From the NCBI GenBank assembly GCA_002699025.1, contig PABA01000050.1:159757-223756 (forward strand): DNA of 64,000 nucleotides, given 5' to 3'. This document shows, piece after piece, positions 1-11,833 of this stretch (its first letter is position 1; each line of letters opens with the position of its first letter). Below the pieces are notes generated by a model, which was not told the DNA's origin, did no database searches, and saw nothing but the letters and a program-made list of their open reading frames with translations. The DNA comes from Sandaracinus sp. (GTDB lineage: Bacteria > Myxococcota_A > Polyangia > Polyangiales > Houyiibacteriaceae). Both the position numbers and the translations under genes were made by a program.

Positions 1-1
1 C

Positions 2-778
2 TCACGCGGCGGACTCCGTGGGCGGGCGCACGCAGACGCCCCGGGCGAGCAGGTGCTCCTTCACCTCGGCGATGGTGAAGTGACCGTCGTGGAAGATGGA
101 GGCCGCGAGCGCCGCGTCGGCGCCGCCCTCCTCGAGGCCGGCGCGCACGTGCTCGAGCGTGCCGACCCCGCCGGACGCGATCACGGGCACGGGCACCGCG
201 TCCGCCACCGCGCGCGTCAGCGCAAGGTCGTAGCCGTCCCGCGTCCCGTCCCGGTCCATCGACGTGAGGAGTATCTCACCTGCGCCCAGCTCGGCCACTT
301 TCCGCGCCCAGGCCAGGGCGTCGAGCTCCGCCGAGCGCCGACCGCCGTGGGTGAAGACCTCCCAGCCCGCGCCGACCCGCTTGGCGTCGATGGCGACCAC
401 GATGGCCTGCGCGCCGTAGGCGTGACCGACCTCGGCGACGAACTCGGGGCGGCGCACGGCGGCGCTGTTGATGGAGACCTTGTCCGCGCCCGCGTGGAGC
501 AGGTCGCGCACGTCGTCGCGCGTGCGCACGCCCCCGCCGACCGTCAGGGGCACGGCGACCTCGCGGGCCGTGCGCTCGACCATGTCGAAGAGCGTGCGCC
601 GCTCCTCGTGGGAAGCGGTGATGTCCAGGAAGCAGATCTCGTCCGCCCCGGCGTCCGAGTAGGCGCGCGCCAGCTCCACGGGATCGCCCGCGTCCCGGAG
701 CCCGACGAAGTTCACGCCCTTCACGACGCGGCCGTTCTTCACGTCGAGGCAGGGGATGATCCGCTTGGCGACGCTCAC
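2..778 (-). CDS. hisF: Imidazole glycerol phosphate synthase subunit HisF (cyclase)
   Basis: HisF is the cyclase half of the HisF-HisH complex. It uses ammonia delivered by HisH to convert PRFAR into imidazole glycerol phosphate and AICAR in cytoplasmic histidine biosynthesis. The protein is 258 residues, the usual HisF length, and a complete (beta-alpha)8 barrel. It shows the N-terminal [12 protein letters not shown] motif with the catalytic Asp, a second catalytic AIDAK segment near the middle, and the phosphate-binding SGGVGT motif. The GTG start at 778 was chosen because it gives the family N-terminus and overlaps the hisA stop by four bases (GTGA), implying translational coupling. A longer in-frame extension upstream is only a shadow of hisA. 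The stop is at the very edge of the window. Confidence 0.97.
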   Translation of the reverse strand: MSVAKRIIPCLDVKNGRVVKGVNFVGLRDAGDPVELARAYSDAGADEICFLDITASHEERRTLFDMVERTAREVAVPLTVGGGVRTRDDVRDLLHAGADKVSINSAAVRRPEFVAEVGHAYGAQAIVVAIDAKRVGAGWEVFTHGGRRSAELDALAWARKVAELGAGEILLTSMDRDGTRDGYDLALTRAVADAVPVPVIASGGVGTLEHVRAGLEEGGADAALAASIFHDGHFTIAEVKEHLLARGVCVRPPTESAA

Positions 779-1494
779 GAGCCCTCCGCCGCGCGGAACG
801 CCTCGTCCAGCGTGAAGGCCCCCGAGTAGAGGGCGCGGCCGCAGACCGTCGCGCGGACGCCGGCCTCCCGGAGCGCGACCAGGTGCGCGAGGCTGCCGAT
901 GCCTCCGCTCGCGATCACGGTCACCTCGACCTGGCGCTGGAGCGCCGCCGTGCCCTCCACGTCCGGGCCCTCGCGCGTGCCGTCGCGGTCGATGTTCGTG
1001 TAGAGGATCGCGCCGACCCCCCAGCCGCTCACGTCGGCCGCGAGGGCCTCGGCGCGGACGCCGCTCCCCTCGAGCCAGCCCTCGACGGCGACCTCGCCGC
1101 CGCGGGCGTCGATGGCGACGACCACGCCCCCCGGGCGCGCGTCGCAGAGGCGCCGGACGAGGCCCGGGTCCTTCACGGCCGCCGTGCCCATGACCACGCG
1201 CTCGGCGCCGGCGTCGTACCAGCGGCGCGCGGCCGCCTCGTCGCGCACGCCGCCCCCGACCTGGACCCGGAGCGAGGTGGCGCCGAGGATGGCCTCGATG
1301 GCCGGGACGTTCCCGGGGCGGCCGTCCCGCGCGCCGTCGAGGTCGACCACGTGGAGCCGCGCCGCGCCGGCGTCCTCGAAGGCCTTCGCCATCTCGGCGG
1401 GCGCGTCCGAATAGACCGTCACGTCGTCGTAGCGCCCCTGCGTGAGGCGGACGACCTGGCCGTCCAGCAGGTCGATGGCGGGGATGAGCTCCAT
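775..1494 (-). CDS. hisA: Phosphoribosyl isomerase HisA
   Basis: HisA isomerises ProFAR to PRFAR, the step before HisF-HisH in histidine synthesis. It has 239 residues in a TIM barrel, with the catalytic pair visible as PAIDLLDG at the N-terminus and VVAIDARGG in the middle. Phosphate-binding loops are VQVGGG and ASGGIG. It sits between hisH (two bases upstream) and hisF (four-base overlap), so it is almost certainly co-transcribed and coupled. The TNIDRDGT segment is typical of HisA. Nothing is unusual in length or motifs. Confidence 0.97.
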   Translation of the reverse strand: MELIPAIDLLDGQVVRLTQGRYDDVTVYSDAPAEMAKAFEDAGAARLHVVDLDGARDGRPGNVPAIEAILGATSLRVQVGGGVRDEAAARRWYDAGAERVVMGTAAVKDPGLVRRLCDARPGGVVVAIDARGGEVAVEGWLEGSGVRAEALAADVSGWGVGAILYTNIDRDGTREGPDVEGTAALQRQVEVTVIASGGIGSLAHLVALREAGVRATVCGRALYSGAFTLDEAFRAAEGS

Positions 1495-1496
1495 CT

Positions 1497-2108
1497 TCAG
1501 ATCTCGAGGAAGCGGGTGAGGAGCCGGGCGCCGCGGCGCTGGCTCTTCTCGGGGTGGAACTGGCAGGCGAAGAGCGGCCCGCGGGCGAGGGCGGCGCAGA
1601 AGGGGCCACCGTAGTCGGCGGTGCCCACGGTGAGCGCCGGATCGTCGGGGACGCAGTAGTAGCTGTGGACGAAGTAGTACCAGGCGCCGTCCTCGAGGAG
1701 CGGGTGCGCGCCGCGGACGACGCTCCAGCCCATGTGCGGCACCTTCAGGCGTCGGCCGGCCTCGTCCTCCCGGTCCGCCGGGAAGCGTCGGACCTCGCCG
1801 GCGATGGCGCCGAGCCCCGCGGCGCCGGGGGCCTCGTCGCTGCGCTCGAAGAGGAGCTGCATGCCGAGGCAGATGCCGAGGTAGGGGCGGCCGGTCTCCA
1901 GGAAGGCGCGGATGGCGTCGCCGGCGCCCTCCGCGAGCCGCTCGGCGCCCTCCGCGAAGGCGCCCTGCCCCGGCACGACCAGGCGCTCGGCGGCGGCGGC
2001 CTCGGCGGCCTCCGAGGTGATCGTGGGGTGGGCGCCGGCGCGCTCGAAGGCCTGGGCGACGCTGTGGAGGTTGCCGAGCCCCAGGTCGAGGATGGTCACA
2101 CGGGCCAT
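1497..2108 (-). CDS. hisH: Imidazole glycerol phosphate synthase subunit HisH (glutaminase)
   Basis: HisH is the class I glutamine amidotransferase subunit that supplies ammonia to HisF. The 203-residue protein begins [17 protein letters not shown]. It carries the nucleophile Cys in the [11 protein letters not shown] segment and the His/Glu of the triad in CQFHPEKS near the C-terminus. The start at 2108 overlaps the hisB stop (ATGA), so translation of hisB and hisH is coupled. The downstream hisA begins two bases after the stop. HisH adjoining HisA-HisF is the standard bacterial arrangement. Confidence 0.96.
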   Translation of the reverse strand: MARVTILDLGLGNLHSVAQAFERAGAHPTITSEAAEAAAAERLVVPGQGAFAEGAERLAEGAGDAIRAFLETGRPYLGICLGMQLLFERSDEAPGAAGLGAIAGEVRRFPADREDEAGRRLKVPHMGWSVVRGAHPLLEDGAWYYFVHSYYCVPDDPALTVGTADYGGPFCAALARGPLFACQFHPEKSQRRGARLLTRFLEI

Positions 2109-2704
2109 CAGTCGGTCAGCGTGCCCTTCGTGGAGGGCACGGCCCCGGCGGCGCGGGGGTCGAGCTCGGTCGCCTGGCGCAGGCTCTTGGCGAAGGCCTT
2201 GAAGCAGATCTCGATGATGTGGTGGAGGTTGTCGCCGGCCTGCAGGTGGAAGTGCAGGTTGCACTGGGCGCCGCGGGCGAAGCCCTCGAAGAAGACCTCG
2301 GCGAGCTCCGTGTCGAAGTCGCCGACCTTCGCCTTGGGCATCGGCACCTCCCAGACGAAGAAGGTCCGCCCCGAGAGATCGAGGGCGCAGGTCACGCAGG
2401 CCTCGTCCATGGGGAGCGTCGCCCAGCCGTAGCGGCGGACGCCCTTCTTGTCGCCGAGGGCCTCGGCGAAGGCCTTGCCGAGGGTGATGGCGAGGTCCTC
2501 GGTGGTGTGATGCCCGTCGATGTGCACGTCGCCCTCGGCGTGGACCTCGAGGTCGAAGAGCCCATGGCGCGAGAGCTGCTCGACCATGTGCGTGAGGAAG
2601 CCGAGGGGCGTCTCGATGGCGTGCTGGCCGCGGCCGTCCAGATCGAGGGCGACGCGGATGGCGGTCTCGCTGGTCTTTCGCTCCAGCTCGGCACGGCGCG
2701 ACAT
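2108..2704 (-). CDS. hisB: Imidazoleglycerol-phosphate dehydratase HisB (monofunctional)
   Basis: This enzyme dehydrates imidazole glycerol phosphate to imidazole acetol phosphate, using a dimanganese centre. It has 198 residues and only the dehydratase domain; the histidinol-phosphatase domain of the enterobacterial fusion is absent. Metal-binding His/Glu clusters are visible in [10 protein letters not shown] and in DNLHHIIE near the C-terminus, and [10 protein letters not shown] is the expected N-terminal motif. It is the first his gene visible here and its stop overlaps the hisH start. The ATG at 2704 gives the family N-terminus. Longer open frames continuing into the upstream repeats are not credible. 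Confidence 0.96.
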   Translation of the reverse strand: MSRRAELERKTSETAIRVALDLDGRGQHAIETPLGFLTHMVEQLSRHGLFDLEVHAEGDVHIDGHHTTEDLAITLGKAFAEALGDKKGVRRYGWATLPMDEACVTCALDLSGRTFFVWEVPMPKAKVGDFDTELAEVFFEGFARGAQCNLHFHLQAGDNLHHIIEICFKAFAKSLRQATELDPRAAGAVPSTKGTLTD

Positions 2705-2924
2705 GGGCGAACCGTAGCACCCGCCGGCCCCGCCGCATGCCGCCTTCGTGGTCGCCTGCGGCGCCCGTGAAGGCGGTGGGGGTCGGGGTTTCGTCGCTTC
2801 CGGCGACGACCGGCCGTTGGCCGGGGGGATCGGGGAACTCGGCCATGGTGGGCGAGGGGGTTGCTCCTGGACCTCGTCCGCCGCGACGGCGCGGCGCGGG
2901 TCGCACGGCTGGCGCTCGGCCCGG
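2705..2924. other. Leader region upstream of the his genes
   Basis: About 220 bases of G+C-rich sequence between hisB and the repeat tract. It must hold the promoter for the leftward his genes if they start here. I see no convincing -35/-10 pair, leader peptide with a His run, or attenuator hairpin. Confidence 0.4.
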
Positions 2925-3185
2925 GTTCGCGCTGCGGCTGGGCTCGGGCTGCGGCTCGGGCTCGCGCTGCGGCTTGGGCTCGGGCTTCGGCTCGGGCTCG
3001 GGCTGCGGCTTGGGCTCGGGCTCGCGCTTCGGCTCGGGCTTCGGCTCGGGCTGCGGCTTGGGCTCGGGCTGCGGCTTGGGCTCGGGCTCGCGCTTCGGCT
3101 CGGGCTGCGGCTTGGGCTCGGGCTGGCACTCGGGCTGCGGCTTGGGCTTGGGCTCGCGCTCGGGCTCTCGCCCCGGCTCCGCCTC
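2925..3185. repeat. Low-complexity GCTCGG/GGCTTG tandem repeat tract
   Basis: Degenerate repeats built from GGCTCG, GGCTTC, GGCTTG and GGCTGC hexamers, arranged in 6/12/18-base periods, fill the space up to the stop codon of the J-domain gene. In every frame they translate to Ser-Pro-Arg/Ala-type or Gly-Leu/Ser runs, so they create long false open frames. Related tracts occur at about 10746, 46500, 51421 and 63603. Confidence 0.85.
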
Positions 3186-3674
3186 TCAGCGCCGCTTCCG
3201 CGCCGCGATCTTCTCTTCCACCAGCGCAATCTTCGCCTGGATGATGTCGCTCTCCGGGTCGTGCCCGAGCGCGATCTTCAGGTTCAGCTTCGCCGTGTTC
3301 CAGTCCTCGCGCTTGATGGCCAGGTCGGCCTTCCGCACGAAGGGGTGCGCCTTCCGGCTCACCTTCTGCGAGCCGCTCCCGGGCCGCCGCTTCCGCGGGC
3401 CCTGCTCCTCGGCGGCGAGGCGGAGCTTCCCCTGCTGGAGCCCCTCGTCGTAGCGCTTCCGGGTCTGGGGCTCGGAGAGGATCCGGTAGGCCTCGGCGCC
3501 GCGCCGGAAGATCTGCGCCGCCCGGGCCGCCTTGGCCGGGTCCTCGCCGCTGTGGTTGTCCGGGTGGAACTTCAGCGCGAACGTGTGGAAGGCCGCGCGG
3601 ATCTGATCGGCCGTCGCGGAGGGCTCGAGGCCGAGCAGCGTGTAGTAGTCGAGCTGGTCGAGCCGGTCGCTCAC
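3186..3674 (-). CDS. J-domain (DnaJ-like) co-chaperone with C-terminal helical region
   Basis: A 162-residue protein, much shorter than classical DnaJ. Residues about 7-80 form a J domain (DYYTLLGLEPSATADQIRAAF) with an intact HPD tripeptide in KFHPDN, the motif that stimulates Hsp70 ATPase. The Gly/Phe, zinc-finger and substrate domains of DnaJ are absent. The C-terminal 60 residues are basic and look like one TPR-like helical pair (VRKADLAIKREDWNTAKLNL). The GTG start at 3674 overlaps the stop of the upstream Hsp70 gene (GTGA), so the two are translationally coupled and this is probably the dedicated partner of that Hsp70. The exact client is unknown. Confidence 0.88.
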   Translation of the reverse strand: MSDRLDQLDYYTLLGLEPSATADQIRAAFHTFALKFHPDNHSGEDPAKAARAAQIFRRGAEAYRILSEPQTRKRYDEGLQQGKLRLAAEEQGPRKRRPGSGSQKVSRKAHPFVRKADLAIKREDWNTAKLNLKIALGHDPESDIIQAKIALVEEKIAARKRR

Positions 3675-5827
3675 GCCTGCGCCCCTCCGGCGAACTTCTC
3701 CTCGAGGCGCTGCTGCATCTCGTCGATGTTCTCGTCCTCGACCCCGCCGATCAGCTGGATCCGGATCGACTGCTGCCGGCCCGTGTTCTTGTCCACGGCG
3801 CGCACGGCGAGCGTGCCGTCGGCGTCGATGATGAACGTCACCTCGATCTGCACGGCCCCGCGCCGGCCGGGCGCGATGCCGTCGAGCTGCACTTCGCCGA
3901 GGAGCTGGTTCTCGTCGAGGCGCCGCGACTCGCCCTGGCAGATCTTCACGACGACCTCCTCCTGGTCGTCCATGCCGGTCGAGAAGATGCGCGTCTGCTC
4001 CGTCGGGATGGCGGAGTTGCGCTTGATGATGTGCTCGCAGTAGCCGGAGACGGTCTCGACGCCGAGCGAGAGGGGCGTGACGTCGAGCAGGAGCGGCGGC
4101 GCGACCGGATCCGCCTGGGGCGCGAAGCCCGGCGGCGGCCCCGCGAGCCCCGGCCCGCCCGCCGGGGGCGGCTCGTCGAAGACCAGGCCGCCCTGCTCGT
4201 GGGGCGCGGGCGCGGCCTCGGGGGCGCCGAAGCCGGCCGGGTCCAGGGCCGGCGGCGGAGCGTCGTCGGGCAGCGGCAGGTCGATGTCGAGCCCGGGCAG
4301 GTCGCCGCTCGGCTCGCTCGCGTCGCCGATGACCATCGCCGGGCTCGGCTGGATGGCTTCCCGGGCCTCGTTCAGATCGGCCGGGACGGGCGGCAGGCCG
4401 GTGCTCTCCTCGCTCGGCTTGGCGAGCGAGACCTCGGAGGGGGGCGGCGGAGGCGGGGGCGGCGGCGCGGGGCGCTGGGTCGGCGGCTTCGCCCCGGGGC
4501 CCGCCCCCATGAGCGTCCGCTTCCGAGCGGCGGCGGCCGGCGGGGGCGGCGGCGGCGGAGGCGCGTAGCCGGCCGCCCGCGGATCCCCTTTCACCTGCAC
4601 CTCTTCGACGGCCGCCGCCGGGCGCATGCCCACCTGGCTCACGCGCCGGAGCGTGACGCGCCCCAGCCGGCTCTTCGCCCGGCTCGTCGCGAGCGCCTGC
4701 CCCTGGAGCGCCGCGCCCTGTGCGACGACGAGGTCCGGGTCGATCGTCGCGAGCGGCTGCTTCCCGAAGTAGTCCTCGACCATCCGGTGCACGAGCGGCA
4801 TGCGCGTCGAACCGCCCACCAGGATCACCTGGTCGATCTGCGTCGGCCGCACCCCGGCGACGTTCATCGCCTCCTCGCAGACGTCGAAGGCCCGCGCGAG
4901 GAGCGGCATGGCCATCGCCTCGAGCCCCTGGCGGCTGAGCCCGAAGGTGAGGTCGAGGCTCACGCCCCCCTCCCCGTAGGCGAGCTCCTCGATGCGGAGC
5001 TGCACCTCCTCCTCCGCGGAGAGCTGGCACTTGGCCCACTCCGCCGCGGCGCGGAGCCGCTCGTAGGCCTGCCGATCGCCGCGCGGGTCGTAGCGGTGAT
5101 GCGCGAGGAAGGCCTCGGCCATCTGCTCGGCGATGAGCTGATCGATGTCGTCGCCGCCGAGGTAGGTGTCGCCGGCCGTCGCGACCACCTCGAAGACCTC
5201 GCCGGCGAGCTCGAGGATGGTCACGTCGAAGGTGCCGCCGCCGAGGTCGAAGATCGCCACCCGCTCGCGCGAGCCGCTCCCGTAGCCGTAGGCGAGCGCC
5301 GCTGCCGTGGGCTCGTTGAGGATGCGCAGCACCTCGAGCCCGGCGACGCGGCCGGCCGCCTTGGTCGCGCTCCGCTGGAGCTCGTTGAAATTCGCGGGAA
5401 CGGTGATCACGGCGCGCGTGCACGGGCCGCCGGTGGCGAGCTCGGCCACGCGGCGCACCTCGCGGAGCACGAATGCGCTGATCTCGCTCAGCGTGTAGGT
5501 CTCCCCGCGGGAGGCGACGAGCACGCCGCCGGAGGCGCTCGGCGCGAACTCGAAGGCGAAGCGCTCCTTGGCCCGCTGCACCTCGCGGCTCTCGAAGGGG
5601 CGGCCGATGAGGCGCTTGACCGAGTAGACCGTGTTCTGCGCGTCGAGGAGGCGGCGATCGCGCGCCGCCCGGCCGACGAGGACCTCGCCGCTCGGGTGGA
5701 AGCTGACGACCGAGGGGATGAGGCGGTGGCCCTCCGGGGTCGTGAGCACATCGATGCCGGCATCGCCCGCGACGGCGACGACCGAGTTGGTCGTGCCGAG
5801 GTCGATGCCGAGAACCGGGCCCTTCAT
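3671..5827 (-). CDS. Hsp70/DnaK-family chaperone with Pro-rich insert and no lid
   Basis: A 718-residue Hsp70 relative. Residues 1-385 are a full nucleotide-binding domain: phosphate-1 loop [22 protein letters not shown] (about 191-203) and [10 protein letters not shown] (about 335-344). Residues about 385-577 are a low-complexity insert rich in Pro and Ala with two runs of Pro and a KRTLMG motif. The interdomain linker [14 protein letters not shown] then resumes at about 579, followed by a beta-type substrate-binding domain to about 692. The protein ends at 718, so the helical lid of DnaK (about 100 residues) is missing. It is probably a specialised paralogue rather than the housekeeping DnaK, for which no grpE/dnaJ context is present. 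Its stop overlaps the J-domain gene start. Confidence 0.9.
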   Translation of the reverse strand: MKGPVLGIDLGTTNSVVAVAGDAGIDVLTTPEGHRLIPSVVSFHPSGEVLVGRAARDRRLLDAQNTVYSVKRLIGRPFESREVQRAKERFAFEFAPSASGGVLVASRGETYTLSEISAFVLREVRRVAELATGGPCTRAVITVPANFNELQRSATKAAGRVAGLEVLRILNEPTAAALAYGYGSGSRERVAIFDLGGGTFDVTILELAGEVFEVVATAGDTYLGGDDIDQLIAEQMAEAFLAHHRYDPRGDRQAYERLRAAAEWAKCQLSAEEEVQLRIEELAYGEGGVSLDLTFGLSRQGLEAMAMPLLARAFDVCEEAMNVAGVRPTQIDQVILVGGSTRMPLVHRMVEDYFGKQPLATIDPDLVVAQGAALQGQALATSRAKSRLGRVTLRRVSQVGMRPAAAVEEVQVKGDPRAAGYAPPPPPPPPAAAARKRTLMGAGPGAKPPTQRPAPPPPPPPPPSEVSLAKPSEESTGLPPVPADLNEAREAIQPSPAMVIGDASEPSGDLPGLDIDLPLPDDAPPPALDPAGFGAPEAAPAPHEQGGLVFDEPPPAGGPGLAGPPPGFAPQADPVAPPLLLDVTPLSLGVETVSGYCEHIIKRNSAIPTEQTRIFSTGMDDQEEVVVKICQGESRRLDENQLLGEVQLDGIAPGRRGAVQIEVTFIIDADGTLAVRAVDKNTGRQQSIRIQLIGGVEDENIDEMQQRLEEKFAGGAQA

Positions 5828-6175
5828 CGCCGGAGCTCCGAAGGGACGGGGCCGGGAGAGGTCTCGGACACAGCTACGAAAACCACGGGCGGAAGGTTAC
5901 GCCCTTCGCGCCGCCCGGAGAAGGGCGGCGTGAAGGAGCTGCGCTCTCGGACAACGGGGACGGCTCGAAAGACGGGGGCCGGCTCCGGCGGCGGCGCGAG
6001 CCCGCGAACCCGGCCCGCGCTCGACGGGCGAGCGCGACGCCATGGGACGCCATGGGACGCCGGCTCGACCGGGCGGGGTCCTCCGCCAGCGCGGGTGCTC
6101 GACCATTCGGCTCGCGACGTGACGACCCTCCGCCGGGGCGCCGCAGCAGCCCGCGGAGGGTCGCCCCGGGGCCTC
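5828..6175. other. Intergenic region between gyrA and the Hsp70 gene
   Basis: About 350 bases with no gene. It contains the probable gyrA terminator hairpin (6123-6163), a short perfect repeat of GACGCCATGG (6036-6061, two and a half copies), and whatever promoter drives the leftward Hsp70 gene. No clear promoter consensus is visible. Confidence 0.5.
6123..6163 (-). terminator. Possible terminator hairpin after gyrA
   Basis: An 11-base perfect inverted repeat (CGACCCTCCGC at 6123-6133 and its complement at 6153-6163) lies just past the gyrA stop. It encloses a G+C-rich loop of 19 bases. There is no T-tract, so it may instead stabilise the mRNA end. Confidence 0.5.
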
Positions 6176-8923
<2,748 letters not shown>

Positions 8924-9178
8924 GGATTCTCTCTGAAGGCGTGTGGGCGGGAGCCGGGAGGGGCCCCGTTCACCGGCGGTGAGTGGAGCGGGACGCTACC
9001 ACCGCGGTCGCGCACGCGCACGCACGCACGCGGTTAATAAGGTGCGCCTCCGAGAGGCTCGCTCTGCCAACTCGTCGCGGGGTCGCCAACCAGGTTGGCG
9101 TTGGAAAGCCGGACCCCGCGAAACGACTGCCTTTTCGCAGCGGCCGTTCGGTTGCATGCTGATGATCACGGACGATTC
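8924..9178. other. Divergent intergenic region gyrA / lipoprotein
   Basis: About 255 bases between divergent genes, so it should hold promoters for both. It has a CGCACGCACGCACG run followed by an A+T-rich GGTTAATAAGG patch near 9030 that could be a -10 element, but no paired -35 stands out. Confidence 0.35.
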
Positions 9179-9544
9179 ATGACGCGCTCCTTCTTCCTCT
9201 CCCGCGCCCGCACGGCGATCGCAGCCGCCCTGCTCGTGGGCGCCCTCCTCCCGAGCGGCTGCACGACGACCTCGTCGCCGACGCTGCCGATCCCGCCGCC
9301 CGAGGCGCTCTCGAGCGCGCCGGACGCGGAGGGCTTCGTGACCATCGAGGGCGACGGGGCCATCGAGGGCGCGCAGGTGCTCGCGTACAACGAGCAGCTC
9401 GAGCTCGGGGTCATCGGCGTCGCGGACGACATGGGACGCTTCACGCTCCGGCTCCGCGCCGAGGTCGGGCACACGATCCTGGTGTGGCAGCGGCTCGGGA
9501 CCGAGAGCGGCCAGCTCCGGACCCTGATCGTGCCGCGCGAGTAG
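9179..9544 (+). CDS. Small lipoprotein with beta-sandwich-like domain
   Basis: A 121-residue exported lipoprotein. The N-terminus is basic, then hydrophobic (AIAAALLVGALLPSGC), with lipobox LPSGC; processing would leave Cys followed by a Thr/Ser-rich stretch. The rest (EGDGAIEGAQVLAYNEQLELG... DDMGRFTLRLRAEVG) resembles the carboxypeptidase-regulatory or Ig-like fold common in myxobacterial surface lipoproteins. The ATG at 9179 was chosen because it directly precedes the signal sequence; an upstream start at 9095 would bury it. Function unknown. Confidence 0.8.
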   Translation: MTRSFFLSRARTAIAAALLVGALLPSGCTTTSSPTLPIPPPEALSSAPDAEGFVTIEGDGAIEGAQVLAYNEQLELGVIGVADDMGRFTLRLRAEVGHTILVWQRLGTESGQLRTLIVPRE

Positions 9545-9722
9545 GAACGCGGCTTCCGCTCGCTCCTGCGGGCTCCTGGCGTCTCGCCCGGGACGCTCGT
9601 CGGGGGAGTGGTCTCAGGTGCGCCGCTGGAGCATACGTAAGTTTTTGGACTACATGTGCTCGCGTGTCCTACATCATCCCACGTCGGCCGGGCGAGATGG
9701 GCCGAGCGACTCGGGAGGAATC

Positions 9723-10526
9723 ATGGACACCGCGATGCGCGACCTCGACCAGATCGAGGAACGGGACGGGGACGACGAGGGCAGCCTGCGCCGGGCAGGC
9801 GTGTTCGTGCTGGCCGCGGGCGTGACGCTCACGCTCGTCTACGCGATGGCGAGCATGCTCGGCGAGACGCCGGAGCCCGCCGCGGCGGACGAGGACCCGC
9901 TGGCCGCGCTGGCCGCTGGAGAGGAGCTGGCCGCCGAGGCCGCCGCCGCAGAGGAAGAGGAGCCGGCCCCGGTCGAGGTGGATCGGGAGGCGCTCCGCTT
10001 CCCGACGTCGCTCCTCGGCGACGACCGGCCCGAGGTGGCCGCCGCGCTCGCCGCCGCCGCCGCCGAGCACGAGACGCTCGAGGCGGGCGGCGACACGCCC
10101 CAGCCCCGGATGCAGCCGGTCGCCTTCCCGCCGCTCACGGCGACGCTCCCGACGACCCTGCCGGCCGCCGCGCAGGCCGGCCCGGAGGCGCCTGCCCTCG
10201 TGGAGACCGCGCGCCGGGACCCGATGGTCGCGGCCGCCCTCCCCGCCCGGGAGCGCGTCGAGCGCGGCGGCGTGGGGCGCGACGGACGCTACACGCTGCA
10301 GGTCATCAGCTACCGCACCGGCGAGGAGGCCGAGGTCTTCGCCGAAGCGCTTCGCGGCCGGGGCCACGACGCCTTCGTGCAGGACGCCGAGGTCGAGGGC
10401 CGGGGCCGCTTCTTCCGGGTGCGCATCGGGCCTTTCGAGACGATGGGCGCCGCCGAGCGCTACCGCCGCCGCTTCGAAGCGGACGAGCAGATGAACACCT
10501 TCGTCGTCCGCAACCGCGACGACTGA
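9723..10526 (+). CDS. Membrane-anchored SPOR-domain protein
   Basis: A 267-residue protein with a short cytoplasmic N-terminus, one membrane segment at about residues 21-40 (AGVFVLAAGVTLTLVYAMA), a long acidic Ala/Glu/Pro-rich periplasmic stalk, and a C-terminal SPOR domain (GRYTLQVISYRTGEEAEVFA to the end). SPOR domains bind denuded septal peptidoglycan, so a role at the division site is likely, as for FtsN or DedD, though no FtsN-specific motif is seen. The ATG at 9723 has a good ribosome-binding site (GGGAGG) six bases upstream, so an upstream start at 9618 is rejected. It is followed by strong hairpins. Confidence 0.85.
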   Translation: MDTAMRDLDQIEERDGDDEGSLRRAGVFVLAAGVTLTLVYAMASMLGETPEPAAADEDPLAALAAGEELAAEAAAAEEEEPAPVEVDREALRFPTSLLGDDRPEVAAALAAAAAEHETLEAGGDTPQPRMQPVAFPPLTATLPTTLPAAAQAGPEAPALVETARRDPMVAAALPARERVERGGVGRDGRYTLQVISYRTGEEAEVFAEALRGRGHDAFVQDAEVEGRGRFFRVRIGPFETMGAAERYRRRFEADEQMNTFVVRNRDD

Positions 10527-10538
10527 AGCCGATCGAGA

Positions 10539-10588
10539 CTCCGGGTGGTCGCCCCCACCCGGAGCCGCGGATTCGCCCCCGCGGCTCC
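10539..10588 (+). terminator. Two overlapping hairpins downstream of the SPOR gene
   Basis: Stem 1 pairs CTCCGGGTGG (10539-10548) with CCACCCGGAG (10555-10564). Stem 2 pairs GGAGCCGCGG (10561-10570) with CCGCGGCTCC (10579-10588). They share GGAG at 10561-10564, so the full stems are mutually exclusive. They lie 12 bases after the stop codon. Confidence 0.6.
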
Positions 10589-10621
10589 CTCCCAAGAAGG
10601 CGGCGAGAGCTGCCGAGTGAT

Positions 10622-10652
10622 GCGGGCGGTGCTCCGAGAGAGCACCGCCCGC
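10622..10652 (+). terminator. Strong hairpin terminator candidate
   Basis: A perfect 13-base stem (GCGGGCGGTGCTC at 10622-10634 with its complement at 10640-10652) and five-base loop. It is followed only by GTTGCGTTGT, a poor U-tract. It could serve the rightward SPOR gene. Confidence 0.65.
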
Positions 10653-10745
10653 GTTGCGTTGTCCCCCATGGGGCGAAACGGCGAAGGGGCGAAACGGCGA
10701 AGCGGCGAGGCAGCGAAACGCCGAGACCCGTAGCCGGGCCCGCCT

Positions 10746-10966
10746 GGGAGATGGGGCCGGGCTTCTCGCTGGGGCCGGGCTTCTCGCTGGGGCCGGGCTT
10801 CTCGCCGGGGCTCGGGCTTCTCGCCGGGGCTCGGGCTTCTCGCTGGGGCTCGGGCTTCTCGCTGGGGCTCGGGCTTCTCGCCGGGGCTCGGGCTCCTCGC
10901 TGAGGCTCGGGCTCCTCGCTCGGGCTCTGGCTTCTCGCTCGGGCTCGGGCTCCGGACTCTTCTGCG
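10746..10966. repeat. Low-complexity repeat tract (GGGCTTCTCGCTGGGG units)
   Basis: Head-to-tail copies of an 18-base unit of the type GGGCTTCTCGCTGGGGCC or GGGCTTCTCGCCGGGGCTC occupy the space between the convergent SPOR and extensin-like genes. Related in base pattern to the tract at 2925-3185. Confidence 0.8.
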
Positions 10967-11014
10967 TCTTCGACCTCCGGGCAGGGCACGGGTTCGTCAG
11001 CCCCGTCTTCTCCC

Positions 11015-11767
11015 TCACCTCATCCAGGTCCACCCCACGTCCGGCACCACCTCGACGTGCACGTGGTTCGCGTGCGCGTCGTTGTGATGCGGCGTGACCA
11101 CGACCTGGAAGAGCCCCGCCTCCACGGCTGCGCAGAGCCCTTCCCGCAGCGCCCGCGAGCGCGCCTCCTCCCCGGCATGGCTCGCGCAGGGGTCGTCCCC
11201 TCGCCCGCGCGGCTGCCACCCCTCGAGCACGTCGAAGACCTCGGCGCTCTCCCCGTCCCCGAAGTGCAGGTAGCGCACGTCCAGCGCGAGCCCCTTCGCG
11301 TGCCCGCTCGGCGAGCCCGTCCCGCGCACCCGCGCCCCGCCCCGGTACGCGCTCAGGTGCCGGATCCGCGTCACGCCCTCGGCGCGCAGCGCCCTCGCCC
11401 ACTGCGCGAGCGCGACCACCAGCCGGCAGTCCATCAACGTGTGCTCCCGGTTTCGTCCCACGTACTCGACCGCGACCCCCGCCACCGGCCCCGTCAGGCG
11501 CACGGCCTGGTCGATCCGCTCGTGCTCCGCCGCCCGATGCGGCACCTCGAGCCGCGCGAGCCAGCGCCGGCAGGCCAGCGGGCCGAGCTCCTGGAGCGCC
11601 CGCCCCCGCGGCGCCTCGACGGCCTCGTAGTCGGGCGGGTCGGCCACCGCTCGCCCGCCGCCGCAGCTCGCCCAACCGAGCGAGGCGACGAGCCCCACGA
11701 CGACGCTCACGCGGATGCCCGGGACGCGCGGAGCGGAGGCACGAGGGGGCGGTGGAGCGGGAGCCAT
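11015..11767 (-). CDS. Extensin-like C-terminal-domain protein, exported
   Basis: A 250-residue protein with an N-terminal hydrophobic segment (VSVVVGLVASLGWASC) that is either a signal peptide or a non-canonical lipobox. The body matches the extensin-like C-terminal family, a putative metallo-fold related to D,D-/L,D-carboxypeptidases. It shows HLSAYRGG, GHAKGLALDVRYL and the C-terminal HHNDAHANHVHVEV, giving a His/Asp set that could bind zinc. The family is periplasmic and of unknown reaction; cell-wall trimming is an inference. The ATG at 11767 is preferred, since the open frame further upstream is antisense to the pilT gene. It is divergent from pilT. Confidence 0.8.
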   Translation of the reverse strand: MAPAPPPPRASAPRVPGIRVSVVVGLVASLGWASCGGGRAVADPPDYEAVEAPRGRALQELGPLACRRWLARLEVPHRAAEHERIDQAVRLTGPVAGVAVEYVGRNREHTLMDCRLVVALAQWARALRAEGVTRIRHLSAYRGGARVRGTGSPSGHAKGLALDVRYLHFGDGESAEVFDVLEGWQPRGRGDDPCASHAGEEARSRALREGLCAAVEAGLFQVVVTPHHNDAHANHVHVEVVPDVGWTWMR

Positions 11768-11833
11768 GGTGGAGGTCGGACGGGCGGTCGGCGACGGAGC
11801 TTCACCGGTCGTCCTCGGTGTAGGATAGCCCCC

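Noticed and set aside
2737..4043. Long open frames through the GCTCGG repeat tract
   Set aside because: They are read through in several frames because the repeats lack stop codons; the peptides are simple Gly-Leu/Ser or Ser-Pro runs.
9618..9722. Earlier start of the SPOR protein
   Set aside because: It adds a Cys/His/Arg-rich stretch before the membrane helix and lacks a ribosome-binding site; the ATG at 9723 has GGGAGG.
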